Shown: positions 22,202 through 34,467 of the stretch, piece by piece
Layout: every line of letters starts with the position of its first letter
Position numbering within the stretch: position 1 is the stretch's first letter
Assembly (NCBI GenBank): GCA_014871385.1
Contig: CM026426.1
Span: 89,434,250-89,498,249, forward strand
Origin: Ceratodon purpureus
Taxonomy: Eukaryota; Streptophyta; Bryopsida; Pseudoditrichales; Ditrichaceae
Reading direction: 5' to 3'
DNA: 64,000 bases
Position numbers and translations under genes: made by a program
The notes under the pieces: model-generated
Seen by the model: the letters and a program-made list of their open reading frames with translations, nothing else
Databases searched by the model: none
What the model was told of the DNA's origin: nothing

Positions 22202-23350
22202 GGTACAGAGCAGGACAGGGCAATCCTAGTGATGTAGTAGTCAGTTCAGCTGCTCAATTTTGTCCACCCCATTTTCAGAGTGTACCGCACCGTGCGATGC
22301 AGGGGAGACGCACACAAGGCAGGTGCGTACGCTTGGTTCGGATTTACGGTATTGGGCAACTCACTCCGTTGTAGCTATATCCAAGAGCGGCTCAGTACAT
22401 AGGAATTTTACCGGCCATATGAATATGATCATAGCCATCTTCGTAGGGAGTTCTCTGAAATTTTTATGATAATACAGGCATCGAGATCAGGGCATGGTAA
22501 AGAGCACAGTAGCACTGTGTATTTCTGTTGCGTTGTAAGAAAGCTTAAGATATCTATTCGAGGATTCATTGTACTTTTTGTGAATTCTGCAATGACTTCA
22601 GTTAATGTTGAAGTAATGGTTGAAGTGAAGAATTTATGAGTACTTACTGGGTCTGGAGTTATTCAGGCAAGCCATGTCTCACTTTACCTCAGATCGTCAA
22701 ACCCTCCGGTGGGATATGGCTTCGCCGGGACACAGTTTCGGTTGGATGGGAGTTTCACGTGAATGAAACGGTTCGAGGGATTGTGGGAGAGTTTAGGGAT
22801 CTAGAGTGGCTGAAGATTAAGACTGACGAGGGATCAGTTGTTGAGTTCTCGGGGAGTTCATGGTGTTTTCAAGTGGGTTAGGGCGATGGAGAATGATGAT
22901 CCCCCGGAGCGCCAAGGACTGCATTGCCAGGACATCCACGGTGCGTTGCACCGTGCACCTCCGTTCAGCCCGAAGAAGAGCTTAGCTGCCTTGGTGGAGC
23001 AGGTGACTCCAAGGAGGAGGTGGCCGAGCGCAGCATGTGGGGCTGGAGCTGGGTTGACTGGTTGATGTTGGTGCTTTGCATTTTCTGAGTAGTACCATGG
23101 TTCAGTAGATGTGTGATGAAACCACTTCATATTGTAGAGGTTCTAATTCAGTCGGGTGTCATCCAGGAGGCGCTGGAATGATGATCTCGGACGCATTCTG
23201 TACTTCCCCGTTCACTTAGAACTATCATGATTTTGTTACATACGGTGGGGGGAGCGTAATGTTAGCCACTGAATTTGGGATGAATTTGTGATGCATTTGT
23301 GTGCAGGAATGTGATCAATCAGCTTCTGAATGTGATGGGAAGTTGTTGAG
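22202..23350 (+). other. intergenic with a small possible exon (22636-22881)
   Basis: One open stretch reads GIWLRRDTVSVGWEFHVNE and continues with GEFRDLEWLKIKTDEGSVVE. This looks like genuine protein, perhaps a small beta-barrel, but no family was recognised. The next in-frame stretch (22883-23065) has ordinary composition. No other coding signal was found. Confidence 0.3.
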
Positions 23351-23353
23351 AAA

Positions 23354-26300
23354 GTGATCGAAGAAGAGGAGGACAATTTGGGTTCGAAGACATCTGCAGG
23401 TGCTGTGGGGGGTCAAAGACCTGCTCTGGAGACTTTTGTATCAGCTATGTGGATTACTGTGGTGACAAGTGCAACATCAGATGCCTCTGGTCGCTTGAGG
23501 AAGCAAGCTTCAGACGTTCTGGTAAAGGTGGTGCCTTATGTGGAGTCTTCGCAGCTTCAGTCTCTGTTGGTCGCCTTCGATATGATCTTTAAGTCACAAC
23601 CGCTCACCCAATCGGGCCTGTCTTTGCTGGCACATGTGTGCCTGTACTCTAATCCTCCTGATTATGATACCATTCCATCACGGGTTTGGGACAGCATTGA
23701 GTCCTTGAGGCAATCAAAACCTGGTAATAATATTTTCCAACCAAGCTTGTGTAGCTTACCTCATCTTTAGTGCTTGTGATTGGGTATTCTTCACCTAACT
23801 TTTCATCAAGAAAACAGAAATGTGTGAAGTGGGGGAAAATAATTAGAGGTAGTCAAACAAATTTAAAGAGGCCCGAAATTTCAAGTCTCGTAGGATCTGA
23901 TAGTGAAAGGATGTTGATGGATTGCATGGTTACCACGATGTAGTACTGTCAACAGTGAAAGCTAGTACTATGCGGGAGTTCATGACAGAATGTTAATAGA
24001 TTCACTGAAAAGACTCAGTTAGTTGTCAGAATTCAGAAAGTTAAGGTACGAAAGAGGCCTGCTAATCACGCAAGCTGATGCAGGGGGGAAATTTGTGAAG
24101 AGAGAGAGAGAATTTTGGTAGGCTCTGATTCAGTTACGGAATGAGGACGATAATGCCGAAGAGGCCGTTAGTTGATTTCCTGTATATCTTGATCAGCTAT
24201 CTGCATGTGACATCCGCAGTATCTTTGAATTTCCTATTTACCTTTCTGTGAGCATGGGAAGCATTTCACACATAATTAATTGCCCGACTTGTGCAGTATA
24301 TGCGTAAATTGTTAACAAGCGCTCAGGAGAATGCTAAGCCACCTCTATCATCTAATCGAGTGCGTGAGGGGGATGTGGAAGTGAGTGCTCCTTATGCTTG
24401 CTCACAGTATACGCTGCTTCTTGGATCATGAATTCTTGTGTTGATCAGAACATCTCTTTGGATTTGCCCAGCTTACTTAAGTGATTCAGTTCTTGTACCG
24501 ATTTAAAGTTTCTGACTCATGTTCTGTAGCCCACACTTGCCACATAGAATTGGTCAAGGACTTGCCATAAATTTAAGAGTCTTAGACACTTACGTGAGTG
24601 TGTGACTTGCCTTTCACAGGTACTAGCTAGGCTAAGTGTGCTGCGCTCTGAGGCGGAATTTCATACTTCTGCAACTGCACAGGAAGCCGTGGTTCATATC
24701 TAAGAACCCCTTTCGAAGTTTATTCACTTATTTGGTACTAGGGTATTAACATATCACGAGTAAGAGTAACTTTTTTATTAAGTAAGCCATTTAGATGCGA
24801 AAGTAACGACTTGCATGCTTCGGCCTGCAGGAGCTCGAGGAGGCAGAAATCGAAGTCGAATTGTTAAGAGAAGAACGAGCTCTTCAGGGTGGAGATGGGT
24901 TAGCGCCAACTAACAATGTTGATACGGCACCTTTCAAAGGTATGGACATCCTGTACGTCTACCACCAATATTTACAACTCTTGTATTCTGATGTTTGCCA
25001 ACACAAATGACAATATGGATGCATTTGGTTAATTAGAGCAATCTGAAGACCAATTTTCTTTTTCATATCACAAACCAACTTCCTCAGGCACTAGGTTTAC
25101 CATTTTATGTTTTGCAGGTTCCTCTTCTGATAGCAGAAAGGATTGTCTGAAGCAGCTACGAACTCAGATCATTGCGGAGTAAGTAAAATCTGACTGGAGA
25201 AGAACTGTGAAATTTGAGGGCTTTTCTAATCCTGAATTGAAATCTTATGTAATTAGTCTCAAACCTTGTGGGGCTCATTTGCTGATGTCTTTATATGTAT
25301 TAGGTGCCGTGCATATCTGGCGATAGAGCTCCTTTATTTTAATTCTGCGTTATGATGCTTTCTGTGAGTGGTGTATTTTATCTGTTTCCATTCTATTTAC
25401 ACTTTGACGCTCTGAACTTTGAGGGAGAATTTTATCATTGGGTGGACCTGTTCAATCACTTCGAGCTCTTCTTTGAGCAGCATGTTAAGCCAAGGAAGGA
25501 CTTGCAATTGGAGGGTGAATTTCTGGAAGGAGATGGTCCATTTCCGAAAGAAGCTGTATTGCGAGTTCTCAGGGTTACACGCATTATATTAGAAAATTGC
25601 GTGAATAAATATCTCTACAGCAGTAACGAGGTACTGCGCGGTGTCATGTTGCGCCTTCATTTTCGAGCTAAGCGATATGTTCTTTTATTGCAAAAGGTTC
25701 TGTCGATTTGTAGGTCGTTTTGCTGTTGAGGAGTAACCAGTTTAATCAAGTGTTTTTTCGGGCATTGTATCAGATTTATACAAGGATGTCTGGACATTGA
25801 AGAACTAGCGCTGTAAGGGATATGGGGACTTTGGGACTGGTTGCGGCATGTATCTTTGTTATTTGCTTCGACGGACCCGGACATAGTTATCGGAGCTTTA
25901 CAAACTTCAGCATCGTCTGTGAAAAAACCCGTGCAGTCAACTCGAGCTATGCGATGGCATGGTGATACAACCCTCAATGCAAGGAAGAACGGCTAGGTTT
26001 ATTGGCGTGTGCTGTCGATAGTGGATGTGATTCCAATGCTTGTAAATTAGGGGCTACCCTTCACTTTGAGTTTTATACAGAGAACGATTCGACTTCCTCT
26101 CACGGTGAGACCAACACTTCTGGACTTAGAGTGATACACATTCCTGATCTTCATCTTCGACTGGAGGAGGACAATGAGTTACTTAAAAAGTTAGTTGACC
26201 AATACCAAGTGCCTTCAAACCTTAGATTCGCGCTTCTTACCCGCATTCGTTTTGCTCGGGCGTTTGCGAACCTGAATTCTAGGAGGCAGCACATACGCAT

Positions 26301-27200
26301 AAGGCTGCTTGCTTTCACAGTTCTTCTCCAGTCAAATCAGGAGAAGTGACTGTTTCCTCCTTTTTAATGCTATCTTCTCACAGTTGAATTTCTGTGCTCG
26401 TTAAAGCTCGCAAATCTGAAAGAGTGATGTACTTCCCCAGGGTCATCAGTGGATCCTATCCATGGGTGCATTTTAAAGTGATGTTAATGTTGATGTTACT
26501 GAAGGGAAAGAGCAGCTGAAGCAGAGACAGATATTGAAAGGCAGCGTCTATTGGAGAAACAGCGTGCTAAAACTCGGGAGCTGAGGCTTAGCTTAGACAT
26601 TGAAACAGAACGGCGTTCTCAGGTTCGTGCTCTTTAAACGATTGAATACCCATTGAAGCGATTGAGTCGAGGCAAGATATGAATGGTGTCTGATTTATAT
26701 AATCCACCGTGCGCTAGAGCTTGATGATTTTCTTACACTGTATGACTTCCATTGCAATGTAACATATTGAACTCATGCTATTAGTGCTATCTTGGTGCTG
26801 GATGTGTAGAGGGAGTACCAGAGGGAACTGGAGCAAAGGGAGACCGGTGTTGTGAGGACATCGACCCGCAGGTAATTCGCAAGCAACACAACTTCTAGCA
26901 GGCACACTTCGGACACCTCTTCGAATTGTGCACAATGAAATGGGTATGATAATTCTGGCCTGACGGTACCTTTCCAAGCATGTCAAAAGCTCCACTTAGT
27001 TCAGGTATCCTGCAACTTCTGATGACATGGCTTTGTAGCGAGTCTCATTGTGAGTGCTTGCCGTGGTATAATTGGATACGTGGGGCTTGTTCAGATGGCA
27101 GACAAGCACGACGAGGGACAAACTATGGCTCAGTCCACAGCTATGGCAGGCAAGAGTGTGGCAGAGCACCTGCCTCGTACTGCGGCGAAGCAACTCTTCG
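23354..27200 (+). pseudogene. fragmented coiled-coil protein gene, unrecognised plant family
   Basis: A series of plus-strand exon-like segments with good borders: 23354-23723 (helical, HEAT-like, RLRKQASDVLVKVVPYVESS), 24297-24380 (YMRKLLTSAQENAKPPLSS), 24620-24690 (VLARLSVLRSEAEF), 24831-24939 (ELEEAEIEVELLREERALQ), 25118-25178, then after an intruding UPL fragment 26505-26622 (ERQRLLEKQRAKTREL) and 26820-26871 (REYQRELEQRETGV), possibly 27087-27200. The Glu/Arg-rich part resembles a conserved plant coiled-coil protein that I cannot name. Whether the reading frame survives splicing was not established. Some segments run into stops (24697), so decay is likely. Confidence 0.45.
25388..26349 (+). 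pseudogene. UPL1/UPL2-type HECT E3 ligase fragment inside an intron
   Basis: Three open pieces match the N-terminal armadillo-like region of the plant giant HECT ligases UPL1/UPL2: 25388-25629 (LNFEGEFYHWVDLFNHFELF, then PFPKEAVLRVLRVTRIILEN), 25863-25993 (ASTDPDIVIGALQTSASS) and 26001-26349 (LGATLHFEFYTENDS, RVIHIPDLHLRLEEDNELL, LRFALLTRIRFARAFANL). Between them the frame changes or stops. The catalytic HECT domain is more than 2500 residues further on in the real protein and is absent. The fragment sits between exons of an unrelated coiled-coil gene, in the same orientation, and is a captured or inserted piece. Confidence 0.85.
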
Positions 27201-28383
27201 AAATCTTAAGTCTGTTCTCTCTGAGATGAGATACCGTTGTACCAGAGCAGGTTCGTACTCGGGAAGAAATTCTAAAATTTTACAACATTGCAAATTAGAA
27301 AATCATGAAGGCAAAAAACCAGAAAAGAATGAATTAGCTTATGTTGTTTCTAAACCAATTCAGGTCCTTCTTTCGGAGTTCTGTGCTAAAAAACGGAAAT
27401 TCAGAAAATCATGGTTTTTAATAGGCAAACCTTATTCTTTTCAGAAATAAATAAATGTTTGTTCGCCAAGTGATGAGCCTCCTACGGTGTTAGTGACGGT
27501 CCTCTTTGAGCTTCATTCTGTAACATGCAGATTTCTCTGACTCCGCTTTTAAGTTGTTGGGCTAAAACGTTGGGTGACTTTGGAGCAAGCTACATTCATC
27601 TCGATTCCTTCGACGCAGTGACAATGTTGCACCTTTTGTTTAGCACTGTTCGTTTATACCACGATCAGTTAGCCAATGAAAGTGGATTTGGCAGGTGGAG
27701 AGAAGTATTTGGAGCTTGACGACACTCAACAAGTGCCTGTCACTCTACATGCTCCTTATGCAGCAGGTATTCTTACATTTTTAAACTTCGAAATGAATAC
27801 ATGAATCTTGAGTTCCCATTTTGTAATTTGCACTTGTGAATTAAATAAGTTGAGATCTGTAGAAGACTATTTGGTACTGATAGTAATTCAGTATGTATTG
27901 TTCGAACTTCCTTTACATAATCCCATGTAATGCCAAATGTTTTACCTATGGGGGCTGACGAGGACAGGTGAGTGTCAAGCTCAAATGAGTTTGACCTGAT
28001 GCTGTCTGGGCTGCGGACTCCATCATGAGCAGACACGATTGTCCAGGTATGATTAACCTAGAGCTCTCCATAATCACCATTTTCCTCCACAGAAGTGACT
28101 CGAAGGGACTTGCCCACAATCGACATCATTAACAGGGTGATCATGGTGGGCTGTCAAGCTGGATTTTGACGGCTGCAGAGACGAAGGCAGCCGTCTTCTC
28201 CATCCTCCAACGCTGTTCTCTCTCCAAGACCAAGGTACGCAACTTGTTTGCAACCTGTTCCTCCTTGTGATTGCCTTTGCGCTCTTCTGTTGTTCGTGTT
28301 CCACCTCCGTCGCTCCTCTGTTGTACCGACCTCGTCTGACACGCCCCTGTTTCTTCTCGGTGGTCGTCTTAGTTTTCGGGGAG
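27201..28383 (+). other. intergenic with minor exon-like pieces
   Basis: Short open pieces near 27690-27770 (GGEKYLELDDTQQVPVTLHA) and 28140-28250 (LDFDGCRDEGSRLL) look protein-like and are followed by GT donors, but no gene model could be built. They may be further exons of the 23.4-27.2 kb gene. The rest shows no coding signal. Confidence 0.3.
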
Positions 28384-28941
28384 ATGTCTGACCTTGCTTG
28401 GATCGTTGCTTCTGCGAGAAACAAGCGAGGGTGTTTCGACATCGTCGCGTGCCATGTTATAGTTGATCACGTAGTTGAGTTTGCTTCTACTCCCGCAGAT
28501 CCTTGGATTGCTGTCGATCGGCTGAACGTGAGTCGCAGCCTGCTCTTGGAGCTCATCCCGAAACTTGCGTGCCTGTCGAAGGAGTGGAACGCAGCGATGA
28601 GGTCCCGACTACAGTACAATGCACTGCGCGCTGCTCCTTCCCTGCGCAAATTTCATCTGCCTGTTGCCGGGAGAAAGTGGCTGCTTCACCGCCGGGGTAA
28701 TCGGTTGGCGGAGTTTGATGCTGCACTCGCGGTCTTCAGCAAATCCTGGTCCTTCACGACCCCCCTGTCGATGAGGCTCCGTACCCAGCCCTTGGGTGAG
28801 CTCCTGAACTCCGAGTTGAACTCCCTCCTTGCCTTCCTCATGGGCGGATGGATGGTCGAAGTGCACGTCATCCCAGGAGATGGGCAGGAGTTGCTGGAGA
28901 CAGTGTGGGTCACGCCGGATCAGCGCGCCAAGCGCCTGTGA
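28384..28941 (+). CDS. uncharacterised 185-aa protein
   Basis: Open from ATG 28384 to TGA 28939-28941. The frame is open further upstream, but that part is Cys/Phe/Val-rich and unlike the rest, so I chose the inner ATG. The N-terminus (MSDLAWIVASARNKRGCFDI) leads into a helical middle with LIPKLACLSKEWNAAMRSRL, which has the look of an F-box-associated or helical adaptor segment but without a clear F-box. The second half is Leu-rich with ELLNSELNSLLAFLMGGWMV. It is GC-richer than its neighbours. No domain was recognised and no partner gene is apparent. Confidence 0.45.
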   Translation: MSDLAWIVASARNKRGCFDIVACHVIVDHVVEFASTPADPWIAVDRLNVSRSLLLELIPKLACLSKEWNAAMRSRLQYNALRAAPSLRKFHLPVAGRKWLLHRRGNRLAEFDAALAVFSKSWSFTTPLSMRLRTQPLGELLNSELNSLLAFLMGGWMVEVHVIPGDGQELLETVWVTPDQRAKRL

Positions 28942-30731
28942 AGGTATGTTCCAAACCCAGTTTCCGGTGTTCTATTTCTTGCTGTTTTTCCATTGTCCTT
29001 CCCATCTCATTGTCAGTGTTTGTAATTGTTTGCGAAATTCCACAACCCTGAGTGAACTTCTACATACATTCAGAGAGTGTGCGCTGTTTGTTAGATCGTA
29101 CAGTCATTAATGTGATGGTCTGTGGATCATATTTTGGCTAACAGTCTTCTCTTGTGTGGGCGTGCCGTGGACAGGTTGCGTGGAGTGCCCAATTTCCCCT
29201 TTCCAAATACTTGCTGAATGGCGGATTACACGAAGGTTTGCGAGTCCTTTCTCCTTCCGTAAACACAATAGTGCGAAGTGGTGGACTGCGTCTGCCATTG
29301 TTTCCTTTCTTCAGTCGGTTACTGAAAGCTCACGAGGAAAAGGTCAGGTCGTGAATTCCAAGTCCTACAAACAATCTATGTCGGATTCTTTTAGCGAACG
29401 CGTCAAACTTGTGTCTTATTGAACTGTCACTCTCAATTTTTCACGTTCGAGGACTGTGATCCTCAATTGTTTCCCTTGAGACGGTCCAAAATGTGCTGTG
29501 TGCAACATTTTCAATTTCATATGATGTTAAAATCGTCACTCCAAACTCAAATTTCACATAACTGTTTTGAACCATGCAATAGTGCTTGTGGTGTCGACGG
29601 AATACGGTTTTAGAGCTTTAAGACATAAAGTTAGGCCTTTAAGTAAACTCTGCACATCTTTGCTGAATGGGTTCTGTGTGCAATTTTTTTTATTAGTAGT
29701 TCTATACAACACACTCAGAGTGGCTACTTCTGATTGAATTCAATGCAGCACACAACTTGGTTCTGGCTATGCATTGCAAAAATGAATGGAAGAATTTCAG
29801 TGTAGGACGCGTGTACGACGCCCGATTAAAACTCTAATGTATAAACCCCATAAACCACTCCGGAATGCTCACTGCCTTTGATATGGACCATTTTCCTGAG
29901 CCGAGAAGAACAATTCGTACATAGGAATTCAACTTCGAGAGACCCGCGGAGGGATCCGTCTTCATGTAGTGGAACGTGGATTTGCAGTTCTGTTGACACT
30001 ATCGCGAGGGTGAGAAGGCTTTCAACAGTGGAAGTGAAATTGGGGTTGTCATGCGATAAAGTGGGATGACAGTGCTTTGAAGTTCCTCATAGTTGGGAAG
30101 GAAAAAATCCGAAATAGGAGAGATATGGAATCGGTAGAGGAGATTCATGGATATTTTCAAGTTCAGTTTAGTGACCAAAGATGAAGTCTAAGAGCAGAAG
30201 CGCTATGACGGGGAGAAATGCGGCCAATTGCATGCAGAGAGTGTAAATATTGCAGCTGTGGAGGTTCTGAGACGCTGGTTATAGGAGATTCAGTATTTGA
30301 AGCTGCTGCACCGTCACATTACATAGAAGGGTAAAGTAACCTACTGTATAATGCAAAGACTCTAGAAAGTGAAGTGCAAGGCGAAGTGTTCGGAGATGGG
30401 AAGTAGGGATTGAACTGGAAAGCAAAGCACCAAGGAGATGGGCAGTGGAAAGTGAACTGGTATGTCATAATATCCAGAAACGTATACACAGGAAGCAACT
30501 TCGGGTTTCCACGAGATTCGATTGGTCTTAAATTGGAAGCTGCGGGTGATGGAAACACTTTGCAATTTAGAGGTTCATTACTTGCCATACGGTACAGCAA
30601 GCGTCGGGGCACTCCACTTGTAAAATGTGGGATTGTATAGAATGGGCAGGACTTTAGAGTGGTCAACATGCATAATCTCTACGATTCTAGAAGTATGATG
30701 TGCTAAATGGTAAATGGACATTGTCGTATAA
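28942..30731. other. intergenic, no gene recognised
   Basis: A few open stretches occur, the longest plus-strand one at 30407-30640 (NFGFPRDSIGLKLEAAGDGN), which has plausible composition but no recognisable family. The LRR exons expected upstream of the DNAAF11 fragment are not present here. Confidence 0.35.
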
Positions 30732-31354
30732 ACAGATGGGAGATTAAACTGGATGAAAGTGATTGTGGAACAAAAATAATCCTTGATGTAGCAATTTCAA
30801 AGTTTCTCGATACTTCACTCATCGACATTGATGTGCAACCTCTCTTGATAAGGGTACTGATCAAAGGGAAACTTCTACAGCTTCACTTGCCAACTGAAGT
30901 AAGCACTAAATTCTGTTTTGTTGTCCACTCTCTTTCGGAATTCTGTTGTGATCATGGTGGTGGACCATTGTGCATTGTTGTGGCTGCTTCAATTCTGGCC
31001 ACATTTGCAAGCATATTGACAGTGCGAAGCTTGTAGGTGAAGACAGATGCAAGCAGTGCAGAGCGATCTTTAACGACTGGTCACTTGGTTGTAACAATGC
31101 CTCTAGTTACTCCAAGTGTAGCATTCAAGCCCAAGCATTTTCCGGATTATTATGTGACCGGTCAACCAAAGGTAGAAGCTTCACCTCCACAAACCCAGGT
31201 TGTGAATATTCACAACATTACAAACAAGGAAGAACCTCCAAAAGAAGCTTCGAAACACAATCCTCGGACCAACTGCACGTACCCTGCAAAGAGCGAACCG
31301 GAAGGGAAACAACAACCACCCAGTTGGACTGATGATGTACCGCAATTGGAATAA
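30732..31354 (+). pseudogene. DNAAF11: DNAAF11/LRRC6 C-terminal CS-domain fragment
   Basis: Two exons (about 30732-30898 and 31037-31354) are joined in phase 0 across a GTAAGC...TTGTAG intron. They encode EIKLDESDCGTKIILDVAIS, FLDTSLIDIDVQPLLIRVLI, then KTDASSAERSLTTGHLVVTM. This is the CS-like (p23) domain of DNAAF11 (LRRC6, TilB, seahorse), a cytoplasmic factor that preassembles axonemal dynein arms. The C-terminal tail reaches a natural stop. The LRR and LRRCT parts that form the first two thirds of the family are not found upstream, so this is a 3' fragment. The family is confined to organisms with motile cilia, which is informative about the host. Confidence 0.82.
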
Positions 31355-31688
31355 TAATAGAAGATACTCAATAGTATCTGCTGTTCATACACAATCAAAA
31401 GCCTGCAAGACCTTGTCGAAGTTGAAACTCAAAACGTGAAAGCCGATGCAACCTCAACAATTCAAACAGCTCCTACAACAAAACGGTTCTGATGAAATTT
31501 TGAAACTGAATGAAAATCCTGATACAAAAGCTGGGCAAATGTAGATTTCACTGCTTTTGTTCCGTCGGTATCTGCATCTCCTTTGCCAAAGGTGATGGCA
31601 GAGTAGAATACAGGGTATAAAAATTGCAAACTTTTAAAGTTCACAAGAACATCAAAATCTTGACCCCAGACCAGAAGGAACCTCACTT

Positions 31689-33813
31689 TCAGGGCTCCAA
31701 AAAACTGGTCTTCTCAGTAACTATCGGCCTCGGACCACTCCAAAGCTCAGCTAGTTCACCTCGTGCCCATGCGGCACATAAAATCGATCCTAAAGTACTG
31801 GGCACCTATAAGAGGGTACAGAGGTCAGTTAGCCACATATAATACTGGTCATAGTCAGGAAACCATAAATGCATTGCAAAATTCTCAAAATAAGTCCTAG
31901 AAAGGTAGACCACATGGTCAACAGTGAGGCATTTATAGGGGGGAAAAGAGCCACAAGCCCTACGTACCAGATAGAGGAGTGCAGGTTGGGCGGCCTGTGA
32001 CAGCAAACCTGCAGCAAGTGCTGCAATCATGCCAAGGGCGTAACCACATCCGTCAAATTGTATGTACTTGTTTCCTCTTGAAAATGTGCCTTCGTTATCA
32101 TGCTCCCTAAATTTTCGATGATCGAAGCAAAGAACCAGTGATAAAAGCATCCCAGGAATGGCCTGCAACAAGATAACTTCGTTCATCAAGAACCAGTTTT
32201 GATGTATGCGTCAACCTAAACTCTGACACGTTTCATTCTCTCTGATTCATCTCTTCTATTTTGTCGAAATCAACGTTGATCTCCTTCCGTAAACACTATG
32301 GGCAGGTCTCCGAAAGTTAAAAAGTAGCACTTGGAGGCTGCAGAATGACAACACATCTTGACCAATGCACCATCATGCGGCAAAATTTAACTCAACGTCT
32401 AAGTTCTAAGCACTGCTACAACCAACAACGACCTGCTGCTGTAGAAAATCTTCCAACCAATCACAGAATGAACAATGAGAATGAAGAAGCTTACCATGTC
32501 ACCAAGACCGATCATAAGATACTGACTGCGGAAATTCCCACTGGATACATCCCAGAAGGTACGGGGGAAAATAAGCTTCAAAGGCAGGTCCAACTTCTTG
32601 ACGACAACCTCTGATATTCTTTGCATGTTCAACGAATTTGCAACGGTGTGTACCGGGTTGGAAGTTTGCCGAGTGGCCACAGTGACCATAACATTGGAGC
32701 CAAACAACTGCTCCGAAAAGAATACCCAAAAGATATCATATACAAACAGACACGCCAGAAGCAGAGCGCAGACCTTGATATTAGGCAATCGCACATGGCT
32801 AACGAAAGCAATGCAGAGGGATATGCCAAGCACATTGTTCAGAAACCAGTGCCCAGTCACCATCCAACTGGTAACAACGCCTACACAGAACAATGCTAAT
32901 GCTGCCTGTGATCGGGTGATAGGTCCAAACCAGCTTCGGCTTATAACCACAACATCCCCTAATCGCGCATTTAAGGCTGTCACATACGGTGCCAAAGTAA
33001 ACCCCAATGATAACACTGAAGACACCAAAGTAAAGGCCATGATGATCATTGACACCGATGAAAACAAGTAGAACATGATCAGCAAGGAGCAGGAGCATGT
33101 GATGGGGATTAACAACGCGTGTGAGGTGTCTAGTGTAACAGCAACTGCAGATTGACTTCCAACTCCCGCAAATGCTGTAATCATTCACATGAGTATCTCA
33201 ATCAAACAATTACACCACAAAACATCAAGTGTAGACCCCGCAGCCAAACTATCCTCTACAACCGATCGTGAACAAAACTCTGCAGCAAATAAGATTCACA
33301 CATCCAGCATGACCTAATTTGGCGAACGCAGCAACAACTCAGACCGAAAGCCAGTCTGGAATAAATCGACAACCATCCGCTTCAAATTTCCTACAAAGGT
33401 TAACCATTCAGGATGACTATCAATTAGGATTTTAGTTTCTTAAGAAGATACCAAAGACCACAAAAGCAGGCTCTAACCGCGTCCCGAGTCCCTTCACAAC
33501 GCAGAGCTCTCAGAAACCATCACTGCCTCCCACATTCCCAGAAAACTCCCACAAACAAAAATCCACTCCCTTCCCAACCCGAAAAACCTCCGAGCAAACG
33601 CACCCACAAACCAAAAAAACGCTCCCGAACTCGAGCACAAACCCGATCACCGATCACATTGCTAACTGAAAAACCATAACATGCTATTGCCCTCTCCTCT
33701 CCTCTCCCCAAAGCAAAACCAAAGATGAAAGCAAACCCAGAAACGCAGAAAACATAAGAAGGAATCATACCAGCGCCATGTACAGCGCCCTCACATGCAG
33801 TTAAGGCACTCAT
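31689..33813 (-). CDS. SPPL: signal peptide peptidase-like intramembrane aspartyl protease
   Basis: Four exons with GT-AG borders and consistent phase: 33771-33813, 32495-33174, 31968-32162 and 31689-31805, giving 344 residues. All GxGD-protease signatures are present: YD at about residues 160-161 (LFVYDIFWVF), GLGD at 237-240 and PAL at 301-303 (QPALLYL). Multiple hydrophobic segments and ITRSQAALALFCVGVV match plant SPPL1/SPPL2 closely. These enzymes cleave type II membrane segments in endomembranes. The protein ends in SFLEP. The first exon supplies only 14 residues, so the N-terminal transmembrane segment is shorter than in the roughly 370-aa Arabidopsis relatives. No damage was seen; it is the best-preserved known gene in the window. 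Confidence 0.93.
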
Positions 33814-34467
33814 CCAACGGTTTTCAGTGAGAACTGACTGCGTACTGAACTTTGTGTCAAGCTCGTCACACTAGCGAATCACAAGGGTGACTTCTACACT
33901 GGATTCTCAAGATCCGACACAACAGTTAGGAGCAACAGGAAGCCATCCCGAAGGTTCTATTACAGAATTTTACTTGGGAGCAGAGTTTATCATGATGCTC
34001 TGAGTCTGTCTTGAAGTCTTGAAGATTACAACCAGAGTGGCTTAGTTTTTATCAACGTGGAATGTTATAAGGCAGCTTCTGTGTACAGTTTACGGTAGTA
34101 CTGCCATGTTTTCTTCTAGAGAGATGCAAAAAGTAAGAAACACGCGTTTTCCACGGTAGAGACGTAAGATACGAGCCTGCGTTGGAAGTCTACTTCTCTA
34201 GAGTCCTATCCAGCTGTTTCGCAAAGACATCAAATGCACTGAAAAGTCAGCAAAAGAACATCAAAAGCACTGGCTCCAACTTCAGTTCCGCAAGAGCCTG
34301 CATTTGATTTCGAGCGCGCGCGCCCTACTCTCCACTCCTCACAGAAGATTTGTAAGGTCCCATGCATTGCAATTGAACTTCTCGTTTGAAGTCCTCAAAA
34401 TCGCGATCACTGCTGCCACAAGTGCGTAGAATTTCCATAGCGAACGTCGAGACCTCTTTGCACTCGC
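33814..34467. other. intergenic between two minus-strand genes
   Basis: No coding signal. It contains the 3' flank of the 439-aa gene and the promoter of the SPPL gene. A short alternating run GCGCGCGCGC lies near 34314-34323. Confidence 0.4.

Noticed and set aside
32598-33071. Plus-strand open frame opposite the SPPL gene
   Set aside because: It is a shadow of the intact minus-strand exon 2 and has no protein-like features of its own.
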